A DNA stretch of 64,000 nucleotides from Yonghaparkia sp. Root332 (GTDB lineage Bacteria > Actinomycetota > Actinomycetes > Actinomycetales > Microbacteriaceae), in contig NZ_LMCX01000001.1 in assembly GCF_001425665.1 (NCBI RefSeq), forward strand, positions 62,001 to 126,000, given 5' to 3'. Made by a program: the position numbers and the translations under genes. This document shows positions 8,424 to 18,265 of this stretch, in pieces. The notes under the pieces were generated by a model. That model did not search any database and was not told the DNA's origin. It saw only the letters and a program-made list of their open reading frames with translations. Numbering within the stretch: position 1 is the stretch's first letter; each line of letters opens with the position of its first letter.

Positions 8424-9657
8424 GCATGCCCCGTTCGAACGCCTCGACGAACTGGCGGCCGGAATCGGCCCAGTTCACGTCGACCACCGATGCCGACATC
8501 GCGAGCGCGCGCTCGACCTGATCGGGGCGATCGACGATCTCGACCATGCGGCGCGCGATCGCCATCGGCGAGGCCGGCACGTACTCGATGTGCGGGTTGT
8601 CGCTCACCATGCGGTTGTTCGGACCGTCGTTGACGACCGGCGCGACGCCGCTCGACATGAGCTCGAGCGGGAGGAGCGACATGTTGGACAGCGACATGAC
8701 GAGACCGGCCGCGCATCGGTTGTAGAGCGCGTTGAGCTCGGAGACGTCGAGCATCGCCTCATTGCGATAGGCGAAGGGCAGCTCCCAGTTCGAGACGTCC
8801 CACCCCGCCATGTTGATCGGCACGTCCGGGCGCATCTTGGCGAAGTCGGCGAGGGCGAGCACTCCGAACTCGAAGGCGCGGCGCTCGGTCACGGGCCGGG
8901 CGTAGAAGAAGACCTCGTTCCGACGCTCGCGGTTCGTGACCGAGTAGTGCACCTTGTCGACCGCGAAGTCGAAGGCATCGGTCGTCATGCCGTACTCGTC
9001 CCGCAGCTTGTGCGCGAGCCAGCCCCCCGCGGTGATGCCGTGGAAGCCGAACCGGTAGGTGTTCTCGGCGAGGAGCGACTGCGACCCGAGCGCGTAGAAG
9101 CTCGGCTCGAAGTCCTGCACGAAGTAGAAGCGGCGGGCGCGGCTCGGGTCGCGGAAGACGGGGTACGCGGTCTCCCATCCCGTTGCGAAGATCGCCTGCG
9201 CCTCGGGGTGGATGCCGTCCTCCGGGCGGTAGAGCCGGATGTCCGCGTCGACGTCGGCGTAACCGCTCGAGCTGCGGATCATGGCGCGGACGTCGGGGAT
9301 GCTGACGGGCGCCCCGAGCGCGGAGTAGAGGTAGATCGTGCAGCGGTGGCCCGCCTCCTCCGCGAAGCGGATGAAGCGGAACAGGTTCTGGTGCCCGCCG
9401 CTCCCCTGGCCCGGGGTCGACATGACCCACGCGATATCGATCGACCCCTCGGAGACGCGGATCGGGTCGCGCAGCTGCTCCCCTGGCTCCGTCCAGTCGA
9501 CCGAGGCGGCGTCCTCGAGATCGACGAGGAGAACGGGGCGATCCTTGCGGAGCACGGTGTGCGCCTTCGCGGCCACGCGGCTCGCGAACTCCCGCGGACC
9601 CTCGTCGCGCAGGATGCGGAAGGGGCGCAGCAGTCGGAAGAGCTTCGGTCGTGCCAT
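8416..9657 (-). CDS. WsaF-type glycosyltransferase
   Basis: A 413-residue GT-B protein resembling WsaF, the rhamnosyltransferase of Geobacillus S-layer glycan synthesis. The N-terminal half contains PGQGSGGHQNLFR, the glycine-rich loop with a GGH motif, and FVQDFEPSFYALGS, a hallmark of this family. The C-terminal half has the nucleotide-sugar-binding run SLLPLELMSSGVAPV, with the family's acidic residue, and a VNDG motif. Start ATG 9657 has an AGAGGA site, part of a small hairpin. The gene lies directly after rmlA, so dTDP-rhamnose is a likely donor (inference). Confidence 0.82.
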   Translation of the reverse strand: MARPKLFRLLRPFRILRDEGPREFASRVAAKAHTVLRKDRPVLLVDLEDAASVDWTEPGEQLRDPIRVSEGSIDIAWVMSTPGQGSGGHQNLFRFIRFAEEAGHRCTIYLYSALGAPVSIPDVRAMIRSSSGYADVDADIRLYRPEDGIHPEAQAIFATGWETAYPVFRDPSRARRFYFVQDFEPSFYALGSQSLLAENTYRFGFHGITAGGWLAHKLRDEYGMTTDAFDFAVDKVHYSVTNRERRNEVFFYARPVTERRAFEFGVLALADFAKMRPDVPINMAGWDVSNWELPFAYRNEAMLDVSELNALYNRCAAGLVMSLSNMSLLPLELMSSGVAPVVNDGPNNRMVSDNPHIEYVPASPMAIARRMVEIVDRPDQVERALAMSASVVDVNWADSGRQFVEAFERGMRG

Positions 9658-9660
9658 GCG

Positions 9661-9677
9661 GTTCCTCTCAGAGGAAC
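9661..9677 (-). promoter_or_regulatory. Hairpin overlapping the ribosome binding site
   Basis: GTTCCTCT-C-AGAGGAAC is an 8-bp inverted repeat ending 3 bases before ATG 9657. On the mRNA the AGAGGA Shine-Dalgarno site sits in its 3' arm, so the site could be masked. A one-base loop is too tight for the full stem; a partial stem would still cover the site. Confidence 0.3.
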
Positions 9678-9749
9678 GAACCGTTCGCGTCGTCGGGGCG
9701 GGATCGTTCGATGTCGTCGGCGCTCCGTCGGAGACCCGACCGGTCCAGT

Positions 9750-10631
9750 CTATTCGGGCTCGCCGTCGCGGGGCGCGAGGATCCCCTGCAGATACGTGCC
9801 GTACCCGCTCTTCGCGAGCGGAGCCGCGAGCTCGGCGAGCTGCGCGTCATCGATCCAGCCGGCGCGCCAGGCGATCTCCTCGATGCAGCCGATCTTGAAG
9901 CCCTGGCGGTCCTCGATGACCCGCACGTACTCGGAGGCCTGCATCATCGACTCGAACGTCCCCGTGTCGAGCCAGGCCGTCCCGCGATCGAGCACCTGCA
10001 CCTGCAGGCGACCGGCATCCAGATAGTGCTCGTTGATGCTCGAGATCTCGAGCTCGCCTCGCGCGCTCGGCGCGATCGTCTTCGCGATGCGGACGACCTC
10101 GTTGTCGTAGAAGTAGAGGCCGGGCACCGCGTAGCTGCTCTTGGGCTTCGCGGGCTTCTCCTCGATCGACACGGCGGTCATCGTCTCGTCGAACTCGACG
10201 ACGCCGTAGGCGCGCGGGTTGGAGACCTGGTAGGCGAAGATGAGCCCGCCGTCGATCGAGCTGTGCGAGCGCAGCGACGAGCCGAGCCCGGAGCCGTGGA
10301 AGATGTTGTCGCCGAGGACGAGCGCGACGCTGTCGTCGCCGATGAACTCCTCGCCGATGATGAAGGCCTGCGCGAGCCCGTCGGGCGAGGGCTGCACCGC
10401 GTACTCGAGCCGGATCCCGAGGTCGCTCCCGTCGCCGAGGAGCGCCTGGAACTGCTCGTTGTACTCGGGCGTCGTGATGATCAGGATCTCGCGGATGTCG
10501 GCCATCATGAGCGTCGACAGCGGGTAGTAGATCATCGGCTTGTCGTAGATCGGCATCAGCTGCTTCGAGATGCCCTTGGTGATGGGCCACAGCCGCGTTC
10601 CCGATCCTCCGGCGAGGATGATTCCCTTCAC
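9750..10631 (-). CDS. rmlA: Glucose-1-phosphate thymidylyltransferase
   Basis: First enzyme of dTDP-L-rhamnose synthesis: glucose-1-phosphate plus dTTP gives dTDP-glucose. The 293-residue protein has the nucleotidyltransferase signature [11 protein letters not shown] (6-16), the LGDNIF metal-site motif and EEKP, at normal family length. I chose GTG 10631, preceded by a GAAGGGA ribosome binding site, because it gives the canonical MKGIILAGG start. Longer in-frame extensions have no family support. It is divergent from rmlB and leads the operon with the WsaF-type transferase, epimerase and GT2. A TAGACT -10 lies at 10684-10679. Confidence 0.95.
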   Translation of the reverse strand: MKGIILAGGSGTRLWPITKGISKQLMPIYDKPMIYYPLSTLMMADIREILIITTPEYNEQFQALLGDGSDLGIRLEYAVQPSPDGLAQAFIIGEEFIGDDSVALVLGDNIFHGSGLGSSLRSHSSIDGGLIFAYQVSNPRAYGVVEFDETMTAVSIEEKPAKPKSSYAVPGLYFYDNEVVRIAKTIAPSARGELEISSINEHYLDAGRLQVQVLDRGTAWLDTGTFESMMQASEYVRVIEDRQGFKIGCIEEIAWRAGWIDDAQLAELAAPLAKSGYGTYLQGILAPRDGEPE

Positions 10632-10678
10632 AGCGTTCCCTTCCGACCCCGGCGGCGATGGCCGTCGGCGACCGGCCG

Positions 10679-11709
<1,031 letters not shown>

Positions 11710-11711
11710 CG

Positions 11712-12572
11712 ATGACGCGCTACCTCATCACGGGGGCGGGCGGGATGCTCGGCCGCGACCTGCAGACCGCCCTCGGCGGGCGGGCGGTCACCGCCGCCGC
11801 GCGGCGCGAGCTCGACATCGCCGACGCCGATGCGGCCCGCGCCGCGGTGCGCGGGCACGACGTCGTCGTCAACGCCGCCGCCTACACGAAGGTCGACGAC
11901 GCGGAGTCGCACGAGGACGACGCGCTCCGGGTCAATGCGCTCGGCGCGGAGAACCTCGCGCGCGCCGCCGCCGAGGAGGGCGCCGTCCTCGTCCAGCTCT
12001 CCACGGACTACGTCTTCGACGGCAGTGCGACCTCGCCGTACGCGGAGGATGCGCCGCTCGCCCCGGTGTCGGCCTACGGGCGCACGAAGGCCGAGGGCGA
12101 GCGCCGGGCCCTCGCCGCGCATCCCGACGGCACCATTGTCGTGCGCACCGCGTGGCTGTACGGGCAGCACGGGCCGAACTTCGCCGCGACGATGCTCGCG
12201 CTCGCCGCGCAGCGCGAGACCCTGACCGTCGTCGACGACCAGCGCGGCCAGCCGACCTGGACCCAGGACCTCGCCGAGCAGATCGTGCGCCTCCTCGACT
12301 CGGGGGCGCGCCGCGGCGTCGTGCACGGCACCTCGACCGGAGAGACGACGTGGTTCGGCTTCGCCCGCGCGATCTTCGAGGAGGCGGGACTCGACCCGGA
12401 GCGCGTGCAGCCGACCGACTCGTCGACGTTCGTGCGCCCCGCGCCGCGGCCGGCCTACTCGGTGCTGGGGCACGACGCGTGGGCGCCGCTCGGTCTCGAG
12501 CCGATGCGCGACTGGCGCTCGGCTCTCGCCGACGCCTGGCGCTCGGGGGCTATCGCCCGCCCCTCCGCGTAG
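11712..12572 (+). CDS. rmlD: dTDP-4-dehydrorhamnose reductase
   Basis: Final reduction giving dTDP-L-rhamnose. The 286-residue protein has an NADPH site TGAGGMLGRD (7-16), STDYVFDG (97-104) and catalytic Tyr122-xxx-Lys126 (YGRTK), all standard for RmlD. ATG 11712 lies two bases after the rmlB stop; GTG 11706, overlapping that stop, is an alternative giving two extra residues. The 3' end overlaps the convergent GT2 gene by 23 bases. It is not fused to an RmlC domain, unlike some actinobacterial homologues; rmlC is separate at 14496-15116. Confidence 0.95.
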   Translation: MTRYLITGAGGMLGRDLQTALGGRAVTAAARRELDIADADAARAAVRGHDVVVNAAAYTKVDDAESHEDDALRVNALGAENLARAAAEEGAVLVQLSTDYVFDGSATSPYAEDAPLAPVSAYGRTKAEGERRALAAHPDGTIVVRTAWLYGQHGPNFAATMLALAAQRETLTVVDDQRGQPTWTQDLAEQIVRLLDSGARRGVVHGTSTGETTWFGFARAIFEEAGLDPERVQPTDSSTFVRPAPRPAYSVLGHDAWAPLGLEPMRDWRSALADAWRSGAIARPSA

Positions 12573-13578
12573 CGGGCTGCACGAGGTCGCGCGCGATGTC
12601 GATCGCGCCGCGGCTGAAGCGGGAGTACCGACCGGCGAGCGCGGCGCCGATGATCGCGGGCAGACGCAGCGGCTGCCAGCCGGGCATCGCGGCCCGGGCG
12701 CGTTCGTGCGCGAGCTTCGCGCGGGCGAGCTGGAGCGCGTCCGCCTGCTCGGGCCGCTCCTGGAGCCGCTCGACGAGAGCGGCGGCGCGGGCGACGAGGC
12801 GCGGCGCCCGCTCGTCGCGCGGCTCGCGCAGGCGCTCGAAGCGGCGGGCCCACGTGACCTCGCTCGCGCCGATGACGTTCGCGCCGTGCTGGCGGTAGTC
12901 CAGCCACGGCTCCGGCACGAGCCGCAGCCCTCCCTCGACGGCGGCCATCATCGCGAGCCACTCGTCGTGCACCCACGACTCGGGGAACGGCATCGACCGC
13001 TCGGCGAGGGCCCGCCGCACCAGCACCGTCGCCCCGGTCACGAGGTTGCGCCGGATGAGCACGTCGAGCGCATCGCCGTGCTCGAGCAGCTCGCGCTCGC
13101 GCGGGCTCGCCTCGAGGGTCGACAGCAGGCGCGCGCCCGAGTCCTGGCCCCCCGCGTCGACGAGCCGGGCATCCGTGTGCACGAGGAGGACGGCCGCATC
13201 GTCGAAGACCGGAAGCAGCCGGGCGAGCCGACCGGCCGGCCAGACGTCGTCCTGGTCGCTGAGGGCGACGACGTCGCCGCGGCAGGCCGCGATCGTCTGC
13301 TCGAAGTTGCGGGTGACGCCGAGGGGCCGGTCGCGCTCGATGATCCGCAGGGCGATCGCCGATCCGGGATGCTCGGCGCGATGCTGCTCGACGATGCTGC
13401 GCACGACGGCGACGGTTCCGTCGCTCGACGCGTCGTCGCCGACGACGATCTCGGCCGGCGCCGGCACCTGGGAGAGGATGCTGCGGATCTGCTCGCCGAC
13501 GAACGCGCTGCCGTTGTGCGTGCAGAGGGCGACCGACACCGCGAGCGGGGCGTCGGTCGACGGCGGGTCGGTCGGCAT
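12550..13578 (-). CDS. GT2 glycosyltransferase
   Basis: A 342-residue family 2 transferase with VALCTHNGSAFV (16-27), the GDDASSDGT donor loop and LSDQDDVW, which contains the metal-binding acidic residues. The last 100 residues are Arg/Ala-rich and helical, perhaps membrane-peripheral. This pattern fits the RfaG-unlike, WcaA/rhamnosyltransferase-like branch that acts on surface polysaccharides. TAGGCT six bases before ATG 13578 indicates a leaderless mRNA. The promoter is back to back with that of the WbbL-like gene, and the gene ends inside the 3' end of rmlD on the other strand. Donor and acceptor are unknown. Confidence 0.85.
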   Translation of the reverse strand: MPTDPPSTDAPLAVSVALCTHNGSAFVGEQIRSILSQVPAPAEIVVGDDASSDGTVAVVRSIVEQHRAEHPGSAIALRIIERDRPLGVTRNFEQTIAACRGDVVALSDQDDVWPAGRLARLLPVFDDAAVLLVHTDARLVDAGGQDSGARLLSTLEASPRERELLEHGDALDVLIRRNLVTGATVLVRRALAERSMPFPESWVHDEWLAMMAAVEGGLRLVPEPWLDYRQHGANVIGASEVTWARRFERLREPRDERAPRLVARAAALVERLQERPEQADALQLARAKLAHERARAAMPGWQPLRLPAIIGAALAGRYSRFSRGAIDIARDLVQPATRRGGR

Positions 13579-13584
13579 GCCCCC

Positions 13585-13608
13585 AGCCTAGAAGCGCGCC
13601 AGTACGAT
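13585..13608. promoter_or_regulatory. Compact divergent leaderless promoters
   Basis: The 39-base gap between the GT2 gene and the WbbL-like gene holds TAGGCT on the minus strand (13590-13585, 6 bases to ATG 13578). On the plus strand it holds TACGAT (13603-13608, 9 bases to ATG 13618). Any -35 region of one promoter must lie inside the other gene's promoter or coding start. Confidence 0.5.
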
Positions 13609-13617
13609 GACATCACC

Positions 13618-14499
13618 ATGACCACGGATGCGAGCGACACCGCCGAGCGCGTGGGCCTGGTGACGGTGGCCTACCGCTCCGAGGGCGTGCTGCCGGGTCT
13701 GCTCGCCTCGCTCCCCGGCGCGATCTCCGAGCCCTACGCGACCGTCATCGCCGACAACCTCCCCTCGGAGGGGGAGGCCCGCGCGCTCGCCGAGAGCCAC
13801 GGCGCGACCTACATCCCCCTGGCGCACAACCCCGGCTACGGCGGTGCCGTCAACGCCGCGGTGTCGGCCCTGCCCTCGGGCGTCGAGTGGATCGTCGTGA
13901 CGAACCCCGATGTCGAGTTCCGCGCCGGCTCCATCGACGCGCTCCTCGCCACGGGCGACGCCGACGAGCGCATCGGCGCCGTCGGGCCCGCCGTCGAGAA
14001 CTCCGACGGCACGGTGTACCCCTCGGCGCGGGCGATCCCCTCGCTCCGCACGGGGATCGGGCACGCGCTGTTCGCCGACGTCTGGAAGTCGAACCCCTGG
14101 ACGGCCGCCTATCGTGACGGCGCCGCCGTCTCCGGCGGGCGGCGCGACGTCGGGTGGCTCTCCGGATCGTGCCTCATCGTCCGCCGGTCGGCGTTCGAGC
14201 GCATCGGCGGGTTCGACGAGGGCTACTTCATGTACTTCGAGGACGTCGATCTCGGCCACCGACTCGGCCGGGCCGGGTTCCGCAGCGTCTACGAGCCGGC
14301 GGCGAGAGCCCTGCACACGGGCGCCCACTCGACCGGCGCGGAGTCGGCGCGGATGGTGCGCGCGCACCACGACAGCGCGAAGAGGTTCCTGCGCGGCAAG
14401 TACCGTGCCTGGTACCTGTGGCCCGTCCGCGCCGTCCTCACCGCGGGGCTCTCGCTGCGCTCGGCGGTCATGACCCGCACGATCGGCCGCCAGGACTAG
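13618..14499 (+). CDS. wbbL: WbbL-like rhamnosyltransferase (GT2)
   Basis: A 293-residue GT2 protein. It has VTVAYRSEGV (15-24), the NPGYGGAVNAA motif (71-81), WIVVTNPDVE with the metal-binding NPD (96-98), and GGFDEGYFMYFEDVDL. The last motif is the acidic acceptor-side segment typical of WbbL. In mycobacteria WbbL transfers rhamnose to GlcNAc-diphosphoryl-polyprenol, making the linker between peptidoglycan and arabinogalactan, and sits beside rmlD as here. In this organism it would start a rhamnose-containing wall polymer linkage (inference). It ends overlapping the convergent rmlC stop by 4 bases. Confidence 0.82.
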   Translation: MTTDASDTAERVGLVTVAYRSEGVLPGLLASLPGAISEPYATVIADNLPSEGEARALAESHGATYIPLAHNPGYGGAVNAAVSALPSGVEWIVVTNPDVEFRAGSIDALLATGDADERIGAVGPAVENSDGTVYPSARAIPSLRTGIGHALFADVWKSNPWTAAYRDGAAVSGGRRDVGWLSGSCLIVRRSAFERIGGFDEGYFMYFEDVDLGHRLGRAGFRSVYEPAARALHTGAHSTGAESARMVRAHHDSAKRFLRGKYRAWYLWPVRAVLTAGLSLRSAVMTRTIGRQD

Positions 14500-15116
14500 C
14501 GGGCGGCGCTCCAGCGCTCGTCGAGCGCTCGGCCGTAGGCGGTCGTGGCCCCCCAGGTCGGAAGCAGGCCCGACGCCCGCGCCTCGAGAAGCGTCGGCGC
14601 CTCCAGATCCTTCGGCGAGAGCAACGGCTCGCCCGCCTCGGCCGGGAACTCCAGCGCGACCGTCTCGTCGAGCGGGGTGATGCCGTGCTCCGCGGAGGGG
14701 TTGAACACCTCGCTCACGAGGTAGGTGACGGTCGAGCCGTCCTCGAGCGAGACGAAGGCGTGCCCGAGCCCCTCTCCGACGTAGACCGCGCGGCGATCCA
14801 CCGCGTCGAGGCGCACCGCCTCCCAGCGGCCGAAGGTCGGCGAGCCGACCCGGATGTCGATCACGTAGTCGATCACGGCGCCCGCGGTGACGGTGACGTA
14901 CTTGGCCTGGCTGGGCGGGACGTCCGCGAAGTGGATGCCCCGCACGACGCCGCGACGGGAGACCGAGCCGTTCCCCTGCCGCAGGTCGAGAGGGTGCCCG
15001 ACCGCCTCCGCGAGAGCGTCGAACCGGTACCACTCCCAGAACGCGCCGCGGTCGTCGGGGAACTGCCTCGGGGTGACCTCGAAAGCGCCGGCGATGGTGA
15101 GCTCTCGGATCTGCAT
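14496..15116 (-). CDS. rmlC: dTDP-4-dehydrorhamnose 3,5-epimerase
   Basis: Third rhamnose-pathway enzyme, converting dTDP-4-keto-6-deoxyglucose to the 4-keto-rhamnose form. The 206-residue cupin has FPDDRGAFWEW, VVRGIHF (57-63, catalytic His62), Lys72 and YVGEGLGHAF, followed by VTYLVSEVFNP. These are the conserved RmlC active-site elements. ATG 15116 is set by a TAGACT -10 seven bases upstream, so the mRNA is leaderless. It completes the dTDP-rhamnose set with rmlA, rmlB and rmlD. Confidence 0.95.
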   Translation of the reverse strand: MQIRELTIAGAFEVTPRQFPDDRGAFWEWYRFDALAEAVGHPLDLRQGNGSVSRRGVVRGIHFADVPPSQAKYVTVTAGAVIDYVIDIRVGSPTFGRWEAVRLDAVDRRAVYVGEGLGHAFVSLEDGSTVTYLVSEVFNPSAEHGITPLDETVALEFPAEAGEPLLSPKDLEAPTLLEARASGLLPTWGATTAYGRALDERWSAAR

Positions 15117-15123
15117 GGCACCG

Positions 15124-15129
15124 AGTCTA
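15124..15129 (-). promoter_or_regulatory. Leaderless promoter of rmlC
   Basis: TAGACT on the minus strand ends 7 bases before ATG 15116. No ribosome binding site fits between them. Confidence 0.5.
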
Positions 15130-15174
15130 GATCGGCGCGACGGAGCGGCTCGGCGGCACGGAGCCGCTCCCGAG

Positions 15175-15213
15175 CACCCCCGTTCGGGGGTGGACCCCTC
15201 GCGCTGGTAGGGT
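15175..15213 (+). promoter_or_regulatory. Promoter with CACCCCC/GGGGGTG palindrome, GT4 gene
   Basis: CACCCCCG-TT-CGGGGGTG (15175-15192, 8-bp arms) lies just upstream of TAGGGT (15208-15213), so it covers the -35 area. The palindrome matches the one at 2665-2682 at 16 of 18 positions. The transcript leader of about 48 bases contains AGGAGAGGAGG before GTG 15268. Confidence 0.45.
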
Positions 15214-15267
15214 CGGCGCGGGGCGGACCCGGCCCCGGCCCCGACCCCGAGGAGAGGAGGCTCGCGC

Positions 15268-16413
15268 GTGTCCACCACGACCCTCCGCGTGATCCTCGAC
15301 CAGGTCGGCGCGGAGACCCCCTCCGGCATCGGTCGGTACGGCCTGGAGCTCACCCGTCAGCTCATCGCGACGGCTCCCCGCGGCTGCGAGGTGAGGGGGA
15401 TCGTCCCCTCGTCCCCGCAGTCGGAGTACGACCGCATCGAGCGGGAGCTCCCCGGCCTGTCCGGCCTGTTCAAGAGCGCGCTGGACCGGCGGCAGCTGAG
15501 GGCGGCCTGGCAGCACGGCTTCACCCGGTTGCCGGGCAGCGGGATGGTCCACGCCCCGAGCCTGTTCGCCCCGCTCTACCGCCACGATCGGTTCGAGTCC
15601 CCCGGGGAGCAGATCGTCGTCACCATCCACGACGCCGTGCCGTGGACCCACCCCGAGACCCTTCCCGCCTCGGCGGTGACGTGGAGCCGCGCGATGGCGA
15701 GACGCGCGCAGCGTCACGCCGACGCGATCGTGGTGCCCACGCACGCGGTGGCCGAGCAGCTCGGCGCCGCCCTCGACCTCGGCGATCGCATCCGCGTCAT
15801 CGCCGGCGCGGTGAGCAGCGCGCTCGCGGTGCCGGAGGACGCGCACGAGCGCGCGACCCGCCTGGAGCTCCCGGACCGCTACGTGCTCGCCGTCGGCCCG
15901 TTCGAGGCGCGGAAGGGCATCGCGGAGCTGCTGTGGGCTCTCGCCGATCCGCACGCCCCCGACATCGCGCTCGTCCTCGCGGGTCCGACGAGCGGGGCCG
16001 ACGTCGACCTGGACGGCATCAGGAAGGACGCGCGCCTCTCACCGGAGCGCGTCCTCGCGCTGGGCACCCTCGACGATGCCGACCTCGCGACGGTCTACGA
16101 CCGGGCCGAGGCCGTGATCGTGCCCAGTCTCGCCGATGGCTTCGCCCTCCCCGTGCTCGAGGCGATGGGCCTCGGGACCCCGGTCATCCACTCCGACGCG
16201 CCCGCCCTCGTGGAGCTCGCGGCCGACGCCGGCCTCGTCGTCGCGCGGGAGGACTTCGCCGGCTACCCCCGGCGCCTCGCCGACGCCATCCGCCGGATCC
16301 TGGAGGAGCCCATGCTCGCGGAGGATCTCGCCGTCCGCGGCCACGATCGCGCCCGCGCCTTCAGCTGGCGGGACTCGGCCGAGAAGACCTGGCAGCTCCA
16401 CGCCGATCTCTGA
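15268..16413 (+). CDS. GT4 family glycosyltransferase
   Basis: A 381-residue GT-B retaining transferase. The N-terminal half has PSGIGRYGLELTR, the GT4 donor-side glycine motif, and TIHDAVPWTHPE. The C-terminal half has VGPFEARKGIAELLWAL, the VPSLADGFALPVLEAMG segment carrying the family's E-x7-E-like catalytic pair, and a final Trp-rich helix. It resembles mannosyl/rhamnosyltransferases of polysaccharide loci. GTG 15268 has a strong AGGAGAGGAGG site, unlike the leaderless neighbours. The gene converges with the LCP gene, leaving 9 bases between stops. Confidence 0.88.
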   Translation: MSTTTLRVILDQVGAETPSGIGRYGLELTRQLIATAPRGCEVRGIVPSSPQSEYDRIERELPGLSGLFKSALDRRQLRAAWQHGFTRLPGSGMVHAPSLFAPLYRHDRFESPGEQIVVTIHDAVPWTHPETLPASAVTWSRAMARRAQRHADAIVVPTHAVAEQLGAALDLGDRIRVIAGAVSSALAVPEDAHERATRLELPDRYVLAVGPFEARKGIAELLWALADPHAPDIALVLAGPTSGADVDLDGIRKDARLSPERVLALGTLDDADLATVYDRAEAVIVPSLADGFALPVLEAMGLGTPVIHSDAPALVELAADAGLVVAREDFAGYPRRLADAIRRILEEPMLAEDLAVRGHDRARAFSWRDSAEKTWQLHADL

Positions 16414-16422
16414 GCCGCGCGC

Positions 16423-17742
16423 TCAGCCCTCGCCCTCCGGCGCGAGCGCCTCGGCGACGAGGCTGCGGACGAGCTCGTAGTCGGGCTCGACGTTGTCGAT
16501 CGTCGGAGGCGTGAGCTCGACGTCGGCGATGGGGAGCTCGCGCGCCTTGACGGCGAGATCGCTCAGGACTCCGAGCATGGACTGCGGGATGTCCGTGCGG
16601 ACGACCTGCGTGCCCGCGTCGGCGATCGATTCGAAGCGCGTGAGCACCGTCGCGGGCTCCACCTGCCGCAGGATCGCCTCCTGGATCTGCCGCTGGTGCG
16701 CCATGCGGTCGAAGTCGGTGAGGTTGTAGCGGTTGCGGGCGTACCAGAGGGCCGTCGCGCCGTCCATGCGCTGCTCCCCGGCCTCGATGCGGCCGACGAC
16801 CGGTCCGCCGTTGATGCCGAGATCCATGCCGACCGCGTCGACGACGACTCCGCCGAGCGCGTCGATGAGCTGCGCGAAGCCCTGCATGTCGATGAGCACG
16901 GTGTACTGCACGGGCAGGCCGGTGATGCCCTCGACGGCGTCCTTCATCGCCTCGATGCCGGGCGTGCTGCCGTCGCGCTCGGCCTTCGGGTACAGCTCGG
17001 GGTGCTCCTCGGCCCAGGGGTAGAGGTAGCTGACGAGGCAGTCGTCGCCGCAGTCGAAGCCCGTCGGCCACTCCTCCCACAGGGGGGAGTCCTCCGAGAA
17101 GGGAGCGTTGTAGAGGTTCCGGGGGATGCCGATCATCGTCACGGCGCCCGTGCCGGCGTCCACGCTCGCGAGGCTGATGCTGTCGGGGCGCAGGCCGATG
17201 CGATCGGGCCCGGCGTCGCCGCCCAGGAGCAGGATCGTGTACCGGCCGTCGATCGGCGGCTCGATGAAGCCGCCCGCGAAGACGCTGCCGAGCGTGTCGC
17301 GCCCGATGCCGGTCGCCCAGGCCGCCCAGCCGGTGCCGCCGACGGCGAGCACGAGCGTCAGCGCCACGAACCCCGCGAGGGGGGCGCGGGCGCGAGGGCT
17401 CGCGCGGACGATGCGCGCCAGGCTGAGCGCGTTGATCGTGGTCGCGAGCCAGAGCGCGGCGTAGAAGATGAGGCCGAGCTGCGCGATCCAGAGCACGACG
17501 ACGTTCGTCGCGATCGTGAGCGCGACGGGCCGCGCGACGAGCGTGAGCACCACGGCGACGACCATGATTCCCCAGAGGACGAACGTCGCGCCGACCGCGA
17601 AGCGCCCCCATTTGCGATCGCCCGCGAGCAGCTGCGCCGAGCCGGGGATCAGCAGGTTGAGGCCGAGGAGCCACCAGGCGCGCTTGGCCATGAGCTCCGG
17701 CTGGCGCGTGTCGGGGTGCCGGAGCGGCGAGGCGAGGCTCAC
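16423..17742 (-). CDS. LytR-CpsA-Psr (LCP) wall-polymer ligase
   Basis: A 439-residue membrane protein. The N-terminal about 150 residues hold several hydrophobic segments. The extracytoplasmic LCP domain follows, with [20 protein letters not shown] (Arg/Asp residues that bind the pyrophosphate lipid), [20 protein letters not shown] and [25 protein letters not shown] proteins transfer polyprenyl-phosphate-linked glycans or teichoic acids onto peptidoglycan. Here it could attach the rhamnose-containing polymer made by the neighbouring locus (inference). The GTG at 17742 overlaps the purE stop (GTGA), so the ligase is co-transcribed with purK-purE. Confidence 0.9.
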   Translation of the reverse strand: MSLASPLRHPDTRQPELMAKRAWWLLGLNLLIPGSAQLLAGDRKWGRFAVGATFVLWGIMVVAVVLTLVARPVALTIATNVVVLWIAQLGLIFYAALWLATTINALSLARIVRASPRARAPLAGFVALTLVLAVGGTGWAAWATGIGRDTLGSVFAGGFIEPPIDGRYTILLLGGDAGPDRIGLRPDSISLASVDAGTGAVTMIGIPRNLYNAPFSEDSPLWEEWPTGFDCGDDCLVSYLYPWAEEHPELYPKAERDGSTPGIEAMKDAVEGITGLPVQYTVLIDMQGFAQLIDALGGVVVDAVGMDLGINGGPVVGRIEAGEQRMDGATALWYARNRYNLTDFDRMAHQRQIQEAILRQVEPATVLTRFESIADAGTQVVRTDIPQSMLGVLSDLAVKARELPIADVELTPPTIDNVEPDYELVRSLVAEALAPEGEG

Positions 17743-18257
17743 CGCGCGCGGGAGGCGACCGCGGTCTTGAGCGCCTCGTTCTTGGCGGCGACGGCCTGCT
17801 CGAGGCCCGTCGCGAAGGCGGCCAGCCTCTCGGCGACCACGGCATCCGTCGCCCCGATGATGCGCGCGGCGAGGATGCCCGCATTGCGCCCGCCGCCGAT
17901 CGACACGGTCGCGACGGGGATGCCCGCGGGCATCTGCACGATGCTGAGCAGCGAGTCGAGCCCGTCGAGCGTCTTCAGGGGAACGGGCACGCCGATCACG
18001 GGCAGCGTCGTCACGGAGGCGATCATGCCGGGCAGGTGGGCGGCGCCGCCGGCTCCGGCGATGATGGCGCGGATGCCCCTGCCGGCGGCCGCGCGGCCGT
18101 ACGCGATCATCGCGTCCGGGGTGCGGTGTGCGCTCAGCACCTCGACCTCGCAGGGGATGTCGAACTCGTCGAGGGCCTCGACCGCCGACTGCATGACGCT
18201 CCAGTCGGAGTCGGAGCCCATGACGACGGCGATGAGGGGTTCAGGCACGAGTGCCAT
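17739..18257 (-). CDS. purE: N5-carboxyaminoimidazole ribonucleotide mutase
   Basis: Class I PurE of 172 residues, which converts N5-CAIR to CAIR in purine synthesis. It has the VMGSDSDW start (residues 12-19), the SAHRTP active-site loop with its catalytic His, [12 protein letters not shown] and a conserved C-terminal GRNAGILA. It is normal in length. Start ATG 18257 follows purK by 8 bases. PurK supplies its substrate, so the pair is functionally coupled. The stop overlaps the LCP start. Confidence 0.95.
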   Translation of the reverse strand: MALVPEPLIAVVMGSDSDWSVMQSAVEALDEFDIPCEVEVLSAHRTPDAMIAYGRAAAGRGIRAIIAGAGGAAHLPGMIASVTTLPVIGVPVPLKTLDGLDSLLSIVQMPAGIPVATVSIGGGRNAGILAARIIGATDAVVAERLAAFATGLEQAVAAKNEALKTAVASRAR

Positions 18258-18265
18258 GGTAGGGC

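Noticed and set aside
12550-12572. 23-base overlap of rmlD and the convergent GT2 gene as a sequencing or frameshift error
   Set aside because: Both proteins end with plausible C-termini and the other convergent pairs here are also packed with 0-10 bases or small overlaps, so it fits the compact style.
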